The position numbers and the translations under genes were made by a program. A DNA stretch of 64,000 bases, from NCBI RefSeq assembly GCF_001425085.1, contig NZ_LMDN01000002.1, forward strand, positions 124,001 to 188,000, read 5' to 3'. The notes beneath the pieces are model-generated. The model had not been told where the DNA came from and ran no database searches. It was given only the letters and a program-made list of their open reading frames with translations. The stretch comes from Leifsonia sp. Root4 (GTDB taxonomy: Bacteria; Actinomycetota; Actinomycetes; Actinomycetales; Microbacteriaceae). Positions 8,932-19,000 of this stretch are shown piece by piece (the stretch's first letter is position 1; the number at the start of each line of letters is the position of its first letter).

Positions 8932-9633
8932 CTAGTTCACCAGGGCGGCCCGGTAGCGCGCGTACTTGCGCGCGCCGACCGTGCGCCAGATCAGCCGCAC
9001 CTGCCCCGGCAGGTGTTTGTGCAGCCACTCGGTGCCGCCGTCCGGCTGCGCGGCGAGGATCGCCCCGAGCTGGATCATGCTCTTGCCCTTGGGCGTGGCA
9101 TTCCGGCCGTGCTCACCGAACCAGTCGACCTCCTTCTGCGTGAGCGTGGTCTCCATTACCGGGACGATGTTCGTCTCCTCATCGGGCAGGTGCACGTCGA
9201 GCGCGGAGTTGATGCCGGCGAGGGCCGAACTGAGGGATGCCGCATCCGCTGCCCGCCCGCTGGCCCGCCAGGCCGGCAGGCCCGCGTCGAGCGCCTGCAG
9301 ATGCGTCAGCATGACGGCGTGCTGCTCCTTCATCCGCGTGACGTGCACCGCGCAGGCGGGGGCACGGCTCTCGAGACGATCCCAGAGCATCGTGTCTTCG
9401 CCCTCGTGGTGCGCGTGCAGACCGATCGAGAGCATGGTCAGGTGGTCGCCGACGCGGTCGGCGTGCGCGGCGTCACCCTCGGTGACGCCGGCGACGAGCG
9501 CGGGGCCTTCGCCGAAGCCGGCCCGGAAGAACCGGTGGATCTCGGCCATGCCGCTCGCGTCGCAGGTCTTCGCGCCGCTGGATTTATTGTCATTCGGCTG
9601 GTCGCCGCTGGAGGGCAGTGCGGTGGCGGGCAT
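8932..9633 (-). CDS. Hemerythrin-like (HHE) domain protein
   Basis: 233 aa, all-helical, with the histidine/acidic pattern of HHE cation-binding domains: GDHLTMLSIGLHAHHEGEDTMLW, then MKEQHAVMLTHL, then LDVHLPDEETNIVP. Such domains bind a di-iron centre and serve oxygen, NO or iron sensing or storage. The C-terminal 60 residues (TEWLHKHLPGQVRLIWRTVG) are extra to the core. The start at 9633 has GGAG 5 nt upstream. It is followed by the NERD gene and preceded by the DUF429 gene, all on the minus strand with gaps of about 70-90 nt. Confidence 0.85.
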   Translation of the reverse strand: MPATALPSSGDQPNDNKSSGAKTCDASGMAEIHRFFRAGFGEGPALVAGVTEGDAAHADRVGDHLTMLSIGLHAHHEGEDTMLWDRLESRAPACAVHVTRMKEQHAVMLTHLQALDAGLPAWRASGRAADAASLSSALAGINSALDVHLPDEETNIVPVMETTLTQKEVDWFGEHGRNATPKGKSMIQLGAILAAQPDGGTEWLHKHLPGQVRLIWRTVGARKYARYRAALVN

Positions 9634-9706
9634 GGCGTCTCCGATCGTCCGTGACTCTGCGCAGGCACGATACTCGTCGACCGCTGGCGCGGCAAGCGGT
9701 GGCGAC

Positions 9707-10498
9707 CTAGCGGATCGGGCCTCCGAGCAAGGCGGAGAGCGGCCCGGACGGTAGCGCGATCCAGCCCTCGCGTGTGGCCTGGGCGCGATGCTCCTCGGGC
9801 ACGGGGAAGGTCTGGCCCAGCAGGTGCGCCCGGGCGGTGAGGGCCGCGAGGAGGGCGTCGAGGGCGTCATCCGTTCGGAGCAGTTCGTCGGTGTGGGTGC
9901 CGAGGTCGAGCCACGGGGCCTCAGCGATCAACCCTGCGAGGAGGAGTTCGCGGGCATCCCGGTCGACCCGGTATTTCGGAACTAGGAGGCCCCAGATGCG
10001 GAGCGAGGCGCCGGGGTACACCTCGGCCACCTTCCCGGCGCCGGATCGGTCGACGACGCCGATGCGATCGCCGATCACGTCAAGGAGCGCCGCGCAGTGC
10101 ATCGCGGTGAGTCCGAGGCGATCGGTCGCGACGCTGAGCGGCCACCGCCCCATGCGGCGGTGCACCTCGCGATCGGTCTCGCGGTAGGCCAGACGCCGGC
10201 GCCACGCCATCCCCTCGTCGTTCGACAGGTCGACGCGCGTGCCCTGGGTGTGCGCGGAGACGAATGCGACGAAGTCGTCGGGCCAGCCGAAGGCGCAGTC
10301 GATGCCCATCGAGTCGACCCGCTCCGCCGCATCGACGATGGTGCCGTCATCCACACCCACGGCGAGTGAGACCATGCGGGCACTGCTCGCGGACCACTCC
10401 ACGATCGCCAGCGCCGTCCTTTTCGGCTCTGCTGCGAGGTCGACGCCCGCCGTCAGCGCGCTACGTGGCCCGGCGGCTCGCGCGTTCGCATCGCCCAT
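9707..10498 (-). CDS. DUF429 domain protein
   Basis: 263 aa. AGVDLAAEPKRTALAIVEW at the N-terminus, then DSMGIDCAFGWPDDFVAFV and the conserved YRETDREVHRRMGRWPLSVATDRLG region, identify DUF429, an RNase H-like fold predicted from conserved acidic residues. Enzyme activity is not established. The start at 10498 follows GGGAG at 8-nt spacing. The intact GNAT gene is divergent, with about 94 bp between the two starts. Confidence 0.8.
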   Translation of the reverse strand: MGDANARAAGPRSALTAGVDLAAEPKRTALAIVEWSASSARMVSLAVGVDDGTIVDAAERVDSMGIDCAFGWPDDFVAFVSAHTQGTRVDLSNDEGMAWRRRLAYRETDREVHRRMGRWPLSVATDRLGLTAMHCAALLDVIGDRIGVVDRSGAGKVAEVYPGASLRIWGLLVPKYRVDRDARELLLAGLIAEAPWLDLGTHTDELLRTDDALDALLAALTARAHLLGQTFPVPEEHRAQATREGWIALPSGPLSALLGGPIR

Positions 10499-10592
10499 GT
10501 TCACAACTCCCGCACTCGTTGACGCATGACTCCGAGGGTATCGAGCGCAGGCATGGGGCCGGGCGTAGGGTGAAGAGCAAGGAGGAACACAT

Positions 10593-10955
10593 ATGGGAGA
10601 CGATCGACTCAGCAACGCGTCCGAGGACGGTGCCGCGGATGACACCGTGGACGCTGCTGCGCTGCAGCTTCGGCGCAACGATGAGGCACACCGCTACGAG
10701 GCCGTGCTCGGCTCGGACGTCGCGGGGTACGCGGAGTTCGTGCTCCGGCCACCGAACCGGATCGTGTTCACCCACACGGTGACAGAGCCCGCCTTCACCG
10801 GCCACGGCATCGCGACCCGGCTCGTCGAGTGGGCGCTCAGTGATGCCCGGGACCGCGAGCTGCGCATCGTCGTGCGGTGCCCGTTCATCACCAGCTACCT
10901 GGAGACGCACCACCAGTTCGACGACGCGCTGGACCGCCTCATCGACCGCGGCTGA
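10593..10955 (+). CDS. Small GNAT-like N-acetyltransferase (YjdJ/COG2388 type), intact copy
   Basis: 120 aa, with a strong AAGGAGG ribosome-binding site. The acetyl-CoA-binding core reads TEPAFTGHGIATRLVEWALSD, followed by RIVVRCPFITSYLETHHQF, the pattern of the short YjdJ-type GNAT proteins. The substrate is unknown. The gene matters mainly because its 3' part recurs twice downstream (19443-19649 and 20346-20479), bracketing the large two-gene block and a small membrane-protein gene. Confidence 0.85.
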   Translation: MGDDRLSNASEDGAADDTVDAAALQLRRNDEAHRYEAVLGSDVAGYAEFVLRPPNRIVFTHTVTEPAFTGHGIATRLVEWALSDARDRELRIVVRCPFITSYLETHHQFDDALDRLIDRG

Positions 10956-11102
10956 GGGAGCTGATCGGGAGATTCTTGTGGCTTTGACGCCGACCGGTGC
11001 GGGTCTGACCCCGGGCCTTGACAAGTTGGGATCTTTCCGCGGGTTGGGAGAACCCGAGCACTTGGCACCACATAGCAATCGAGAAGTCGGTTGCGATTTG
11101 GC
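10956..11102. other. Non-coding junction between the GNAT gene and the large helicase gene
   Basis: 147 bp between convergent genes. It marks the change from high-GC chromosomal sequence to the AT-richer block. I see no gene and no clear terminator, only a short inverted pair around accccgggcc. Confidence 0.4.
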
Positions 11103-14100
11103 CTAGTTCGGAAGGAGCGTTCGTTTGGTCAGTGCCGACGCAACGTCAGCTGCAAGCGACTCAACGTTGAAGCCGAGACTCGCGTCTAAGACAATCCAAT
11201 CTTGGGCTCGCAGCCACCCATCTCGTTCGAGATCGTTGTCGACTACCACACAGAGTTTGGCCGCTTCCCAAGCAAGTTCCACCTCCCAGACGTTAGCGGG
11301 CCCCACCTGCACACCAACTTCCGGCGCTGGGGCGGACGGCGTGATTGCCATCAACAAAGACGAAAGCGATGCATCTGCTTGTTGCTCAGCTTGCCGCCAA
11401 TCTTGAGTCCTGTCGGGGCCTTGTGTTGCGGAATCTGAGGAGCCTGCCCATAGTCCGTCAAGGAATCGAAGCGCTTCTCCTCGGTTCAGATCGTCGTGGA
11501 TTCGCTGATTCGAGAAGGTGCGCAAGCACATATAGCAACTAGTCTCTGGCCCGCATTCGCAGTTGCCGACTATCTGACGGGCCTTTGCTAAAACGGCCTC
11601 AAGATTGTTACTGATGAGCCGTGCGTAGCCAGCTCCTCCGGGCACCGTATCAATCAAGGTGATTGTCGCCTCGATGCTTGCGTAGGCGTCGGCGATTCCG
11701 TCGATATTGTCGCGGGAAATCTGTAGTTCTTCCGCAGCAGCTTGCAGCACCGCGTAGAGCACAGATTTCGCGGTGACTTTCGGGTCGATGCCTGTCCACG
11801 GGAGGCTGAATGCTATGCGGACAACGTCCGTCTCGTACTTGTGCGCCAGAGAGAATTGGCTGTAGCCGCCTTTGCAAGCGCGGCCGGTGAGTGGGTCGGA
11901 GTGGTCCTTGGGCCACGGTTGAACTGCGGGGACTCCGCGACCGCAGTAGTCGCAAACCAAGTAGCCAACGTCTCCTGCTCCAACGTTGATTCGCACCATC
12001 TTTGTCCGCTCAGTGAGGTTGGCTTCGATGGTGGAGTTGGGGAGGATGTGCTGAGCTTTCGAGACGCTCAGACCCTCGCCAGCAAGTCGAGTCTCGCCTC
12101 GCCAGCTGATGCGCGGAGCTCGCTCCCCTGGGCGCTCCTTACCGCCTTCAGCTATGAATCCGAATCGTGGCTCGTAATACTTGTGTGGCATGCCTTCAGG
12201 GTCAGCACCGCATCGCGTGCACGGTTCATCGTCACGTTCGTGCGATTCCGAGTAGAGGTCGCATTTCTTACAAATGCGGAAGTAGACCGGTGGTAGTTCT
12301 TTGCCTTGTTTGCGCCCAAGCCCCGCGGATGTCCAGACGTGTCCACCGGCGACGATGCTGGATCCGGGCGCGTACTCGAAGATCGCCTGCGAGAGGTCTC
12401 GCGAAAGCTCGAGATGTGAGGCGAAAGCCGCTTCGCCATAGGGGGTGCGCATCTCAACCGTGTCGACAGGAAAGCCGTACTTCGGCAGCAGGTTGCGGTT
12501 CGCGAGGAATCCGAGAAGCTCGCGTTCCTGTAACGTCCGGAGAATCTTGGCGAGTTTGTCGCCGTAGCTGCCCTTCTTGTCCAGGTACGCCTGATCGCGG
12601 GCCTTCTCGTAGTATTCCGCTTCTTCGTGATACTCGTTGATCACCGCCTCAAGCAGCTCATGCAAATGCTTCGTCCAGAGCGCCGTCGGCAGGCTCTCCG
12701 TGGTTACAGCGCCTTTGAGAACGTAATCGATCGATTGGGCTACAGCAGGTGGCAGGTTTTCCGTCCAGGCGCGCAGTCGGGCGGCGCCGGATTCTCCGCC
12801 TTCGAGTGTGAAGAAGTCCCCGACCCGGCGGTATCCCTGGCCTCGGCTGTCGAGTTCGTCTCGGAAGAAGGCTGAGATCACTATTGAGTAGACGTGACGT
12901 TCGGCGATCCGCTCGTTGGCAATCGGCACGACTGGAGGCCGTACTGCTCCGGAGATGAGCTGTCGTGGGTTGGCGAACATGGAGAGATCGTGGGGCCGAC
13001 GTTGCGCATAGGTGAGTACAAGTGCGGGGCTGTCTACTCGGCGACCGGCGCGGCCCGCGCGCTGCACATAATTGGATACAGTCGGGGGCACGTTGCGGAG
13101 AACGACGGATTGCAATTCCCCGACATCAACTCCTAGTTCAAATGTCGTCGTGCAAGAAAGCACATTGATAGTTCCGGCGATGAAGTCTTGCTGGATTTCG
13201 GCGGCTCGCTCGTTTGTCCACTGTGCAGTGTGCTCCATCGCGGTGAGTGGCACGACGCGCGTCTGTCGATAGAGAGAGCGATAGTGGTCGGAGTCAGAAT
13301 CGGCGGTCGGCAAGGACCACGAGCTCAGAGTGCCTTCGCATCGGAAGGTCTCGCAGACGGAGCGCACGTTGAAACTCGATACACGTCTGCATATGGAGCA
13401 GCGCCAAAGCGGAGATGTGGAGTCGAAAAGCACGGCTTCGACCATCGATGGCTCGACCTGGCTGACAGTGCCGAGGGCACCAACCGAATCTGTTCGGAAC
13501 CAACTGAAGGCTTTGTCCTTCGGGGTCGAGAGTAACCGCCACACTCCGCTCAGAATGGTCTCAGCGTCTGCATCGCTATCGAGTGCGGAAAGCACTTTCT
13601 GGACGAAGGCGGAGCGCCGGTTGTTGCCGCGGGTGGGCTTCCAGCTTAAGACTTTACGCGCAGAGTCGGATCCGTCTTGTCGGAAATAGATTGGCCCGAG
13701 TCGTGGTTCGAAGATTGCATCACGCATGTCGACGCGAGGGAGGGCCCCGACCGCGCCCTGGAGCCGGAGGCTTCGGACCAGAACTTGAAGCAGGTCGAGC
13801 GATTCGCGATCGTCGAGCCCGAGCGCGTTTAGGGCTGGTGGCACCGATTGGTACTCTTCGCGCATTCGCCAGGCCAAGAGACCGGATCCTTCGAGGGAGT
13901 TGCGATCGTCGAGGCTTAGCATTTCGGCTTGGAGCCATGTCTCCGCGTGAGTCTGTCTCTCCATGTTCGTAGCGGCTGGGTGGAAAATTCCTCGCGAAGA
14001 TGCAAGCTTTCGCGTTTCAGAGGCGATGTCGGTCGCTGCTGCAGGGTCGCCTTCGAATGAAGCGGATGCTGCGGCTTCGAGAAGTACACGGCGCCGCAGT

Positions 14101-16052
14101 AGTCGTGCGTGACTATCTTCAAGGTACGGCGCAAAGAATGCTGCTTGTTGACGACTGTCGCTGAAGACGAGGAGTTTGCGTCCGCCGCCTGGGAGCTCCG
14201 CCTGATCGACCGCAGGCGCGACGGAGAGGGACTCGTAGAGCGAGGTCGACAGCACGCCGACGGCGGCGTCATTGCCGCTCTCGAAGCGTCTGACGACACC
14301 GCTTCGATTGGTTCCGCATTGGCGGCATTTCTGGACTTCTGGAGCGACAATTCGCTCGACGGCGATGGTCCGGCTCGAGGCGCATCCGCGCGTCGAGCAT
14401 TGGGCGTTGTCGCCCAAGGAGATGGCTCCGCAAGTCGGGCAGAGCCGGGCTTGCTTGACTGGTTGCGGTGTTCCATCGTCGGCGCCGAGTATCACGTCAT
14501 CTTCATCGAACTCGTCGGTGTTGGTGGTTTGAAGAGCGAGCCAAACCAGCTTCGACCTGTCGGCGTTCTTTGGGGAGAAGAATCTCCCTGTGGCCGTCTG
14601 AGTTTCGGAACCGCAGAGGTAGGAGGCGCCGCAGTTGCGGCAGGCTGCGAACTCGAATGAAGCGGCATCGCAGCGATCGCACCGTTCGCGCCGAGCCAAT
14701 GAGACATGTGGTCCTGATTCGCTCAAGCAGGTGAACGCTCCCTCCGTTGCGCGCGCGAACAAATGGTACTTGGCGGCGAGCGCAGGCTCCCCGTTTCGAT
14801 CAGTTTGAGCAGTTGCTTTCTGGATGAGGTGGGAAAGGTGCTGTGGGTTTGCGGTCCCATCTCCTATCAAACCCGACAACTCGGCCAAGGTCCTAGGTCG
14901 TTCCGCGGCAAACTTCTTGATACCGAGCACATTGGAATCGTGGGACAGGACCTCGAAGGCGTCGATCGCACTCCCGCCAGCCGCGGCATTCGCGCGAAGC
15001 AGATCGCCACTACGCAGATCCGACTCGGATAGCGTGCCCCAGCCGGTTTCCTTGAGGGGTTCGCGCGATGCCGTAATGACGTCTTGCTTCGAAGGGTCGT
15101 CGGTGAACTCGAACGGCACGCCGAAAAGATCGCTCGCGAAGATTGCAGCCTTTCCGTGATCTGACCCCACCGTCGCGCTTGTGGCTATGCACTGGATTCG
15201 TCGGCTTCCACCCACGCGCTCTCGTAGCCGCCTGAGGAGAAAGCCAACCTCGGCGCCGGTGGCGCCATCGTAAACGTGTGCTTCGTCGACCACGATGAAT
15301 CGCCAAGACCCATTGCTGTCTGGTGATCGAAACAGTTCGATGTCAGCTGGGCGGAGCAACAAGTATTCGAGCATCGCATAGTTGGTGAGCAGCAAGTGGG
15401 GTGGGCTTGCCCGCATCGATTCTCGACTGAGCAGCTCATTGGGCAGGCGGGTTTCGTTTGGGAATTGTTTTGAGAATGCCGCGACCGCGTCGCCGTCGCT
15501 ATTCCGGGTATCGCCGGTGTAGCGCCCAAAGGTGATCTCAGGTGTCTGGGCAAGCATCTTTCGCAGTCGCTTCAGCTGGTCGTTAGCGAGGGCGTTCATC
15601 GGGTAAAGAAGGAGAGCGCGCACTCCAGGAGAGATGACCCCGTCGATGGCTTCGCCCTGTATCGCATTAAGAATTGGGAGTAGGAAGCTCTCTGTCTTAC
15701 CGGATCCGGTACCCGTCGCAACGACTACGTTGCGGCCTGCCGCTACTTTGCGGATGGACTGCTCCTGATGGCGGTGAAGCGCGCGGTCGAGAGGGATGCC
15801 GTCAGCAAAACGCTCGAAACGTGGCCCAAGTATGCCTTCCGTGACTAGATCGCGCGCACTTGCACCACGAGCGTAAGGAGGCTGGACGTGCAAATACGGC
15901 CCTCGAGTCAGGCCATCTTGCGCGGCTTCGTCCACCGCAGCGTTCAGGGCTCCGTTCAGCGCCGGGTCAGCTGGTGTAATCAACGAGCCAAGATACTTCT
16001 TGTACCTTTCCGTGATCGATGTGCTAACCGCAAGCGGGTCCATTGTCGTCAT
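11103..16052 (-). CDS. druE: Very large DEAD/DEAH helicase with DUF1998-type C-terminus (DruE-like)
   Basis: 1649 aa. Superfamily 2 helicase motifs: ATGTGSGKT (Walker A, 112-120), DEAH (256-259), IATSATVG, and QRAGRAGRR (motif VI). Between the RecA lobes lie several Cys-pair knuckles (CDRCD, CRNCG, CPTCG, CRQCG). The C-terminus carries the four-Cys DUF1998 signature CECGPETSCYMCLRTF followed by NQRIHDDLNR. Size and domain order match DruE, the hallmark of Druantia defence; DISARM splits these functions into shorter DrmA and DrmB, and MrfA is far shorter. ATG 16052 overlaps the upstream stop as ATGA, with GGAG upstream. The frame is open to 16478 but that part lies over the partner gene. Composition is AT-richer than the flanks. 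Confidence 0.8.
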   Translation of the reverse strand: MTTMDPLAVSTSITERYKKYLGSLITPADPALNGALNAAVDEAAQDGLTRGPYLHVQPPYARGASARDLVTEGILGPRFERFADGIPLDRALHRHQEQSIRKVAAGRNVVVATGTGSGKTESFLLPILNAIQGEAIDGVISPGVRALLLYPMNALANDQLKRLRKMLAQTPEITFGRYTGDTRNSDGDAVAAFSKQFPNETRLPNELLSRESMRASPPHLLLTNYAMLEYLLLRPADIELFRSPDSNGSWRFIVVDEAHVYDGATGAEVGFLLRRLRERVGGSRRIQCIATSATVGSDHGKAAIFASDLFGVPFEFTDDPSKQDVITASREPLKETGWGTLSESDLRSGDLLRANAAAGGSAIDAFEVLSHDSNVLGIKKFAAERPRTLAELSGLIGDGTANPQHLSHLIQKATAQTDRNGEPALAAKYHLFARATEGAFTCLSESGPHVSLARRERCDRCDAASFEFAACRNCGASYLCGSETQTATGRFFSPKNADRSKLVWLALQTTNTDEFDEDDVILGADDGTPQPVKQARLCPTCGAISLGDNAQCSTRGCASSRTIAVERIVAPEVQKCRQCGTNRSGVVRRFESGNDAAVGVLSTSLYESLSVAPAVDQAELPGGGRKLLVFSDSRQQAAFFAPYLEDSHARLLRRRVLLEAAASASFEGDPAAATDIASETRKLASSRGIFHPAATNMERQTHAETWLQAEMLSLDDRNSLEGSGLLAWRMREEYQSVPPALNALGLDDRESLDLLQVLVRSLRLQGAVGALPRVDMRDAIFEPRLGPIYFRQDGSDSARKVLSWKPTRGNNRRSAFVQKVLSALDSDADAETILSGVWRLLSTPKDKAFSWFRTDSVGALGTVSQVEPSMVEAVLFDSTSPLWRCSICRRVSSFNVRSVCETFRCEGTLSSWSLPTADSDSDHYRSLYRQTRVVPLTAMEHTAQWTNERAAEIQQDFIAGTINVLSCTTTFELGVDVGELQSVVLRNVPPTVSNYVQRAGRAGRRVDSPALVLTYAQRRPHDLSMFANPRQLISGAVRPPVVPIANERIAERHVYSIVISAFFRDELDSRGQGYRRVGDFFTLEGGESGAARLRAWTENLPPAVAQSIDYVLKGAVTTESLPTALWTKHLHELLEAVINEYHEEAEYYEKARDQAYLDKKGSYGDKLAKILRTLQERELLGFLANRNLLPKYGFPVDTVEMRTPYGEAAFASHLELSRDLSQAIFEYAPGSSIVAGGHVWTSAGLGRKQGKELPPVYFRICKKCDLYSESHERDDEPCTRCGADPEGMPHKYYEPRFGFIAEGGKERPGERAPRISWRGETRLAGEGLSVSKAQHILPNSTIEANLTERTKMVRINVGAGDVGYLVCDYCGRGVPAVQPWPKDHSDPLTGRACKGGYSQFSLAHKYETDVVRIAFSLPWTGIDPKVTAKSVLYAVLQAAAEELQISRDNIDGIADAYASIEATITLIDTVPGGAGYARLISNNLEAVLAKARQIVGNCECGPETSCYMCLRTFSNQRIHDDLNRGEALRFLDGLWAGSSDSATQGPDRTQDWRQAEQQADASLSSLLMAITPSAPAPEVGVQVGPANVWEVELAWEAAKLCVVVDNDLERDGWLRAQDWIVLDASLGFNVESLAADVASALTKRTLLPN

Positions 16053-19000
16053 TCGGCGCTCCATCGAGTCATCCAGAGTTCGGCGAGAATCAGGTCTTGC
16101 TCGACCAGCTTTGAAGACATCCGAGCCAGGCCGAGCAAGAAGGGTTTCGTGCGCTCGTGCAGCTCGCTGGCCCCGGACACATTCCGGGCTGCGGCACGTG
16201 CGATGAGAGCGAACGAGATTGTGAGAGTGGGCAACGAGCACCAACCAGACGAACCGGCCCTCGCACGCATTGGTGCGTTCGCTTCGTCGCCGAAGGTGCG
16301 TTGCAGCGCCGTTTCTACGACCTGAAGGAGATGGGAGGCTTCCCGCATATCGAAGGAGATGCGCCATCGCTGGTCGAACATCTGCTTCGCGGCGATTATC
16401 CGGCTCCCGGCGTCGAGTGTACGGCCGGGTACAGGATTTACTGACTTCCAGACGGTCTCGATGCGGTCCTCCGGCCATCTGGCTATTACCTCTTCGTTCG
16501 GACCAAAACGGCCTCGGGATGCGAATGGGTCAGTGCCCTCCATGAGAATCCGGTCTGCGGATTCTCCGAGCACCCGGCGCACATCGTCAGACACTGAGCT
16601 GAGAGAGTTCGAGTTTGCGAGGACTGCAAGGAACGCGGATGATTCCCACAAGTCTGCTCCGTGCGGGTAGCCCGCGGGCGGGAGCGTGACCACGTCTGCC
16701 GCGACGAAGAGATCTACTGGAACGGCCCCAACCGCGGAAAGTGGGTATGCGGCGGGCAGGAACTCTCGGTTGTCGGCGATCGCACGGGCGAGGTCGTTTC
16801 GGAGAAGTTCAGCGCTGGTGCGGAACTTGGTAATGTCACGACCGGCATACAGGCTGATTGCCAGTGGAAGGCCCGAGGGATCGGTCGGGCAGTCAGATCT
16901 CCGGGTCAACCACGAGCGAAACCCTTGATCCGGTCCGCCGCGATCATCGGCAAGCTCGCCGAGGTCGAGATCAAAAATGTTAACCGAGCGGCTGGGGTAC
17001 TCTCGAGGCCATTCGAACCTCACCCAAGGGTCATCGATTCGGAGCACGACTCGGGCTTCTCCCTCCCCACGTAGTTTGAGTGGAACAGCAACGGCGCCCG
17101 TGTTCGACTTCGCGACGCTCGGGCCGGACCACGGTGCATATCGGGGATAGAATGCGGCTTCAAGAGTTAAGTCCGTCGTTAAGCCAACTAGGTTCATTTG
17201 CATCGGACTTTCTGCGTCCAATTCGATGGCGTCCGCCAGCTGCCGGGGGCGAACCCATCCGACTGGGATGCGATCACCATTTGCACTGACGAACAGGGAC
17301 GCGCCAGCGCTTCCCGCGAGTGTCTCGGTCAACTGGGAGAGGTTGAACGTGGCCGTTCCGAGGGGCCCAATAGCGACGGCGGTGACCGTCTGGAGCAGCT
17401 GTTCACCTTTCATCGCTACAAGTTGAGACTGTCCTGGGAAACCGAAGGTAACTTGCAGCTGAGTGACAGCAAGATCTTCAAGGTCGATGGCAACTGGTGA
17501 GTGACTTGTGACGACATAGCCACCGCGCGTAACTTTCGCGACAGCCATCGCAGGGGTTGCTACAACTATGCGGAAGTCCGATTCGTTCTGAATCTGGACG
17601 ACCCGTGATGATTCGTTCGACGCGAGGTTGACGCGATGGGAGGCACTTGAGTCCAACGAGTTCTCGATAGTGATCAGCGCTGGAACCAACCCGTCGCCCA
17701 ACTTCGACATATGGCGAAACGGCACCTCCACGTCGATTTCGAGTCCGCGGACGAGTGCGATTCGTTTGGATGCACCGCGCCCCAGCGGCCCCGTTACTGT
17801 GAAATCGAATGTTCCGGCAAGCGGTCGAGATGGCAGGTCTAGGTCGACGACCTTGTCGAAGGGTTCACTCCGGGTCTTCACCTCACGAATGAGCTCGCCG
17901 GAATCCGCGTGGATCATTGTCACAGTCCAGTCGATGGAAGCATTCTTCCCATCGCGGTCTACAGACGCGGGTAAGGAGATCCGTGGGAGCTCGGAACTGA
18001 CGGGGGTGCCGTCCAAAGCTCGCGCCCATTCGCTCTCTCTTGTCGGCTCAATCGTCGGGCGATTGACCGAGGAGACATAGCGCCAGGACGCGGCGCCCCT
18101 CCGTCGAATTTTGGAGACGGAGCTTAGGGATATCTTGGCGAACAGCCAGCCCGTCCACCCCATTGGCCCGTCGATCACTTGTTGAGGCGCGGCACCCTCG
18201 ACTTCGAGCAGGTCCTCTATGCGCAGGTTGTCGGGGTTGGCAACCGCGATCCAAATGTCGGATCTTGGGAGGGTGTTGCGTGTGGGAATCCACTCACCGT
18301 TGGACCCATCGAATACGAGTAACGGATCGTCGGGATCCAGAATATTGAGGATCCACGTCTGGTCACCCGGACTGGCGGTCAAAGCAATCTGCTTGGCTGG
18401 TCTCGCAACGGGGAAGTACTCAGTTCGAACTGGATCGCCCGGCCAAGGTGCCTCCACCGTTCTGCGCGCCGTCGCCCCCTCCGCTGCGATGATCCAGTCA
18501 ACCCTGGATTCAGTGATTACTTCGAGAGACGGCAACCGCACCGAGATTCCGGTGGCGGGATGGAAAATGAGTCTGGGAACTAATTCCACCTTGCGTGTTC
18601 TGGGTTTGGACCGCAGCGCGATTCGTTTCTCGCCCAGTTCACTCAAGGCGCGCAGCAAGTCCTTCTGCATTACCGATGGAAATGCAGAGACATCTAGCTG
18701 GGTTGCAGCGGAGGTCGCCCATCTATTCAGCAGGTCCAGGCATCGATCGACTAGATCCTCGGCGATCTCTCGGCCCTCTGCGAGGAACCGGTAGGTAGGC
18801 GCATCGAGGCCGTACTGAGCGAATGCAGTCGCGCGGCTCAGACCACCGATCCATTGACAGAAGGACCTTCCGTCCAAGCCATCGACTAGTGCATCTCGTC
18901 GTGCGAGCAGCTCGATGAACTCGTCCATGCGCTGCCCTGGGATCCCTGCATGCATCAGAATTTCATCTACGTTCCGTCTCGGAAATGTAAATCGCGAGAG

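Noticed and set aside
16053-16478. Longer N-terminus for the large helicase
   Set aside because: The added segment overlaps the partner gene in another frame and is not protein-like; the ATGA overlap at 16052 is decisive.
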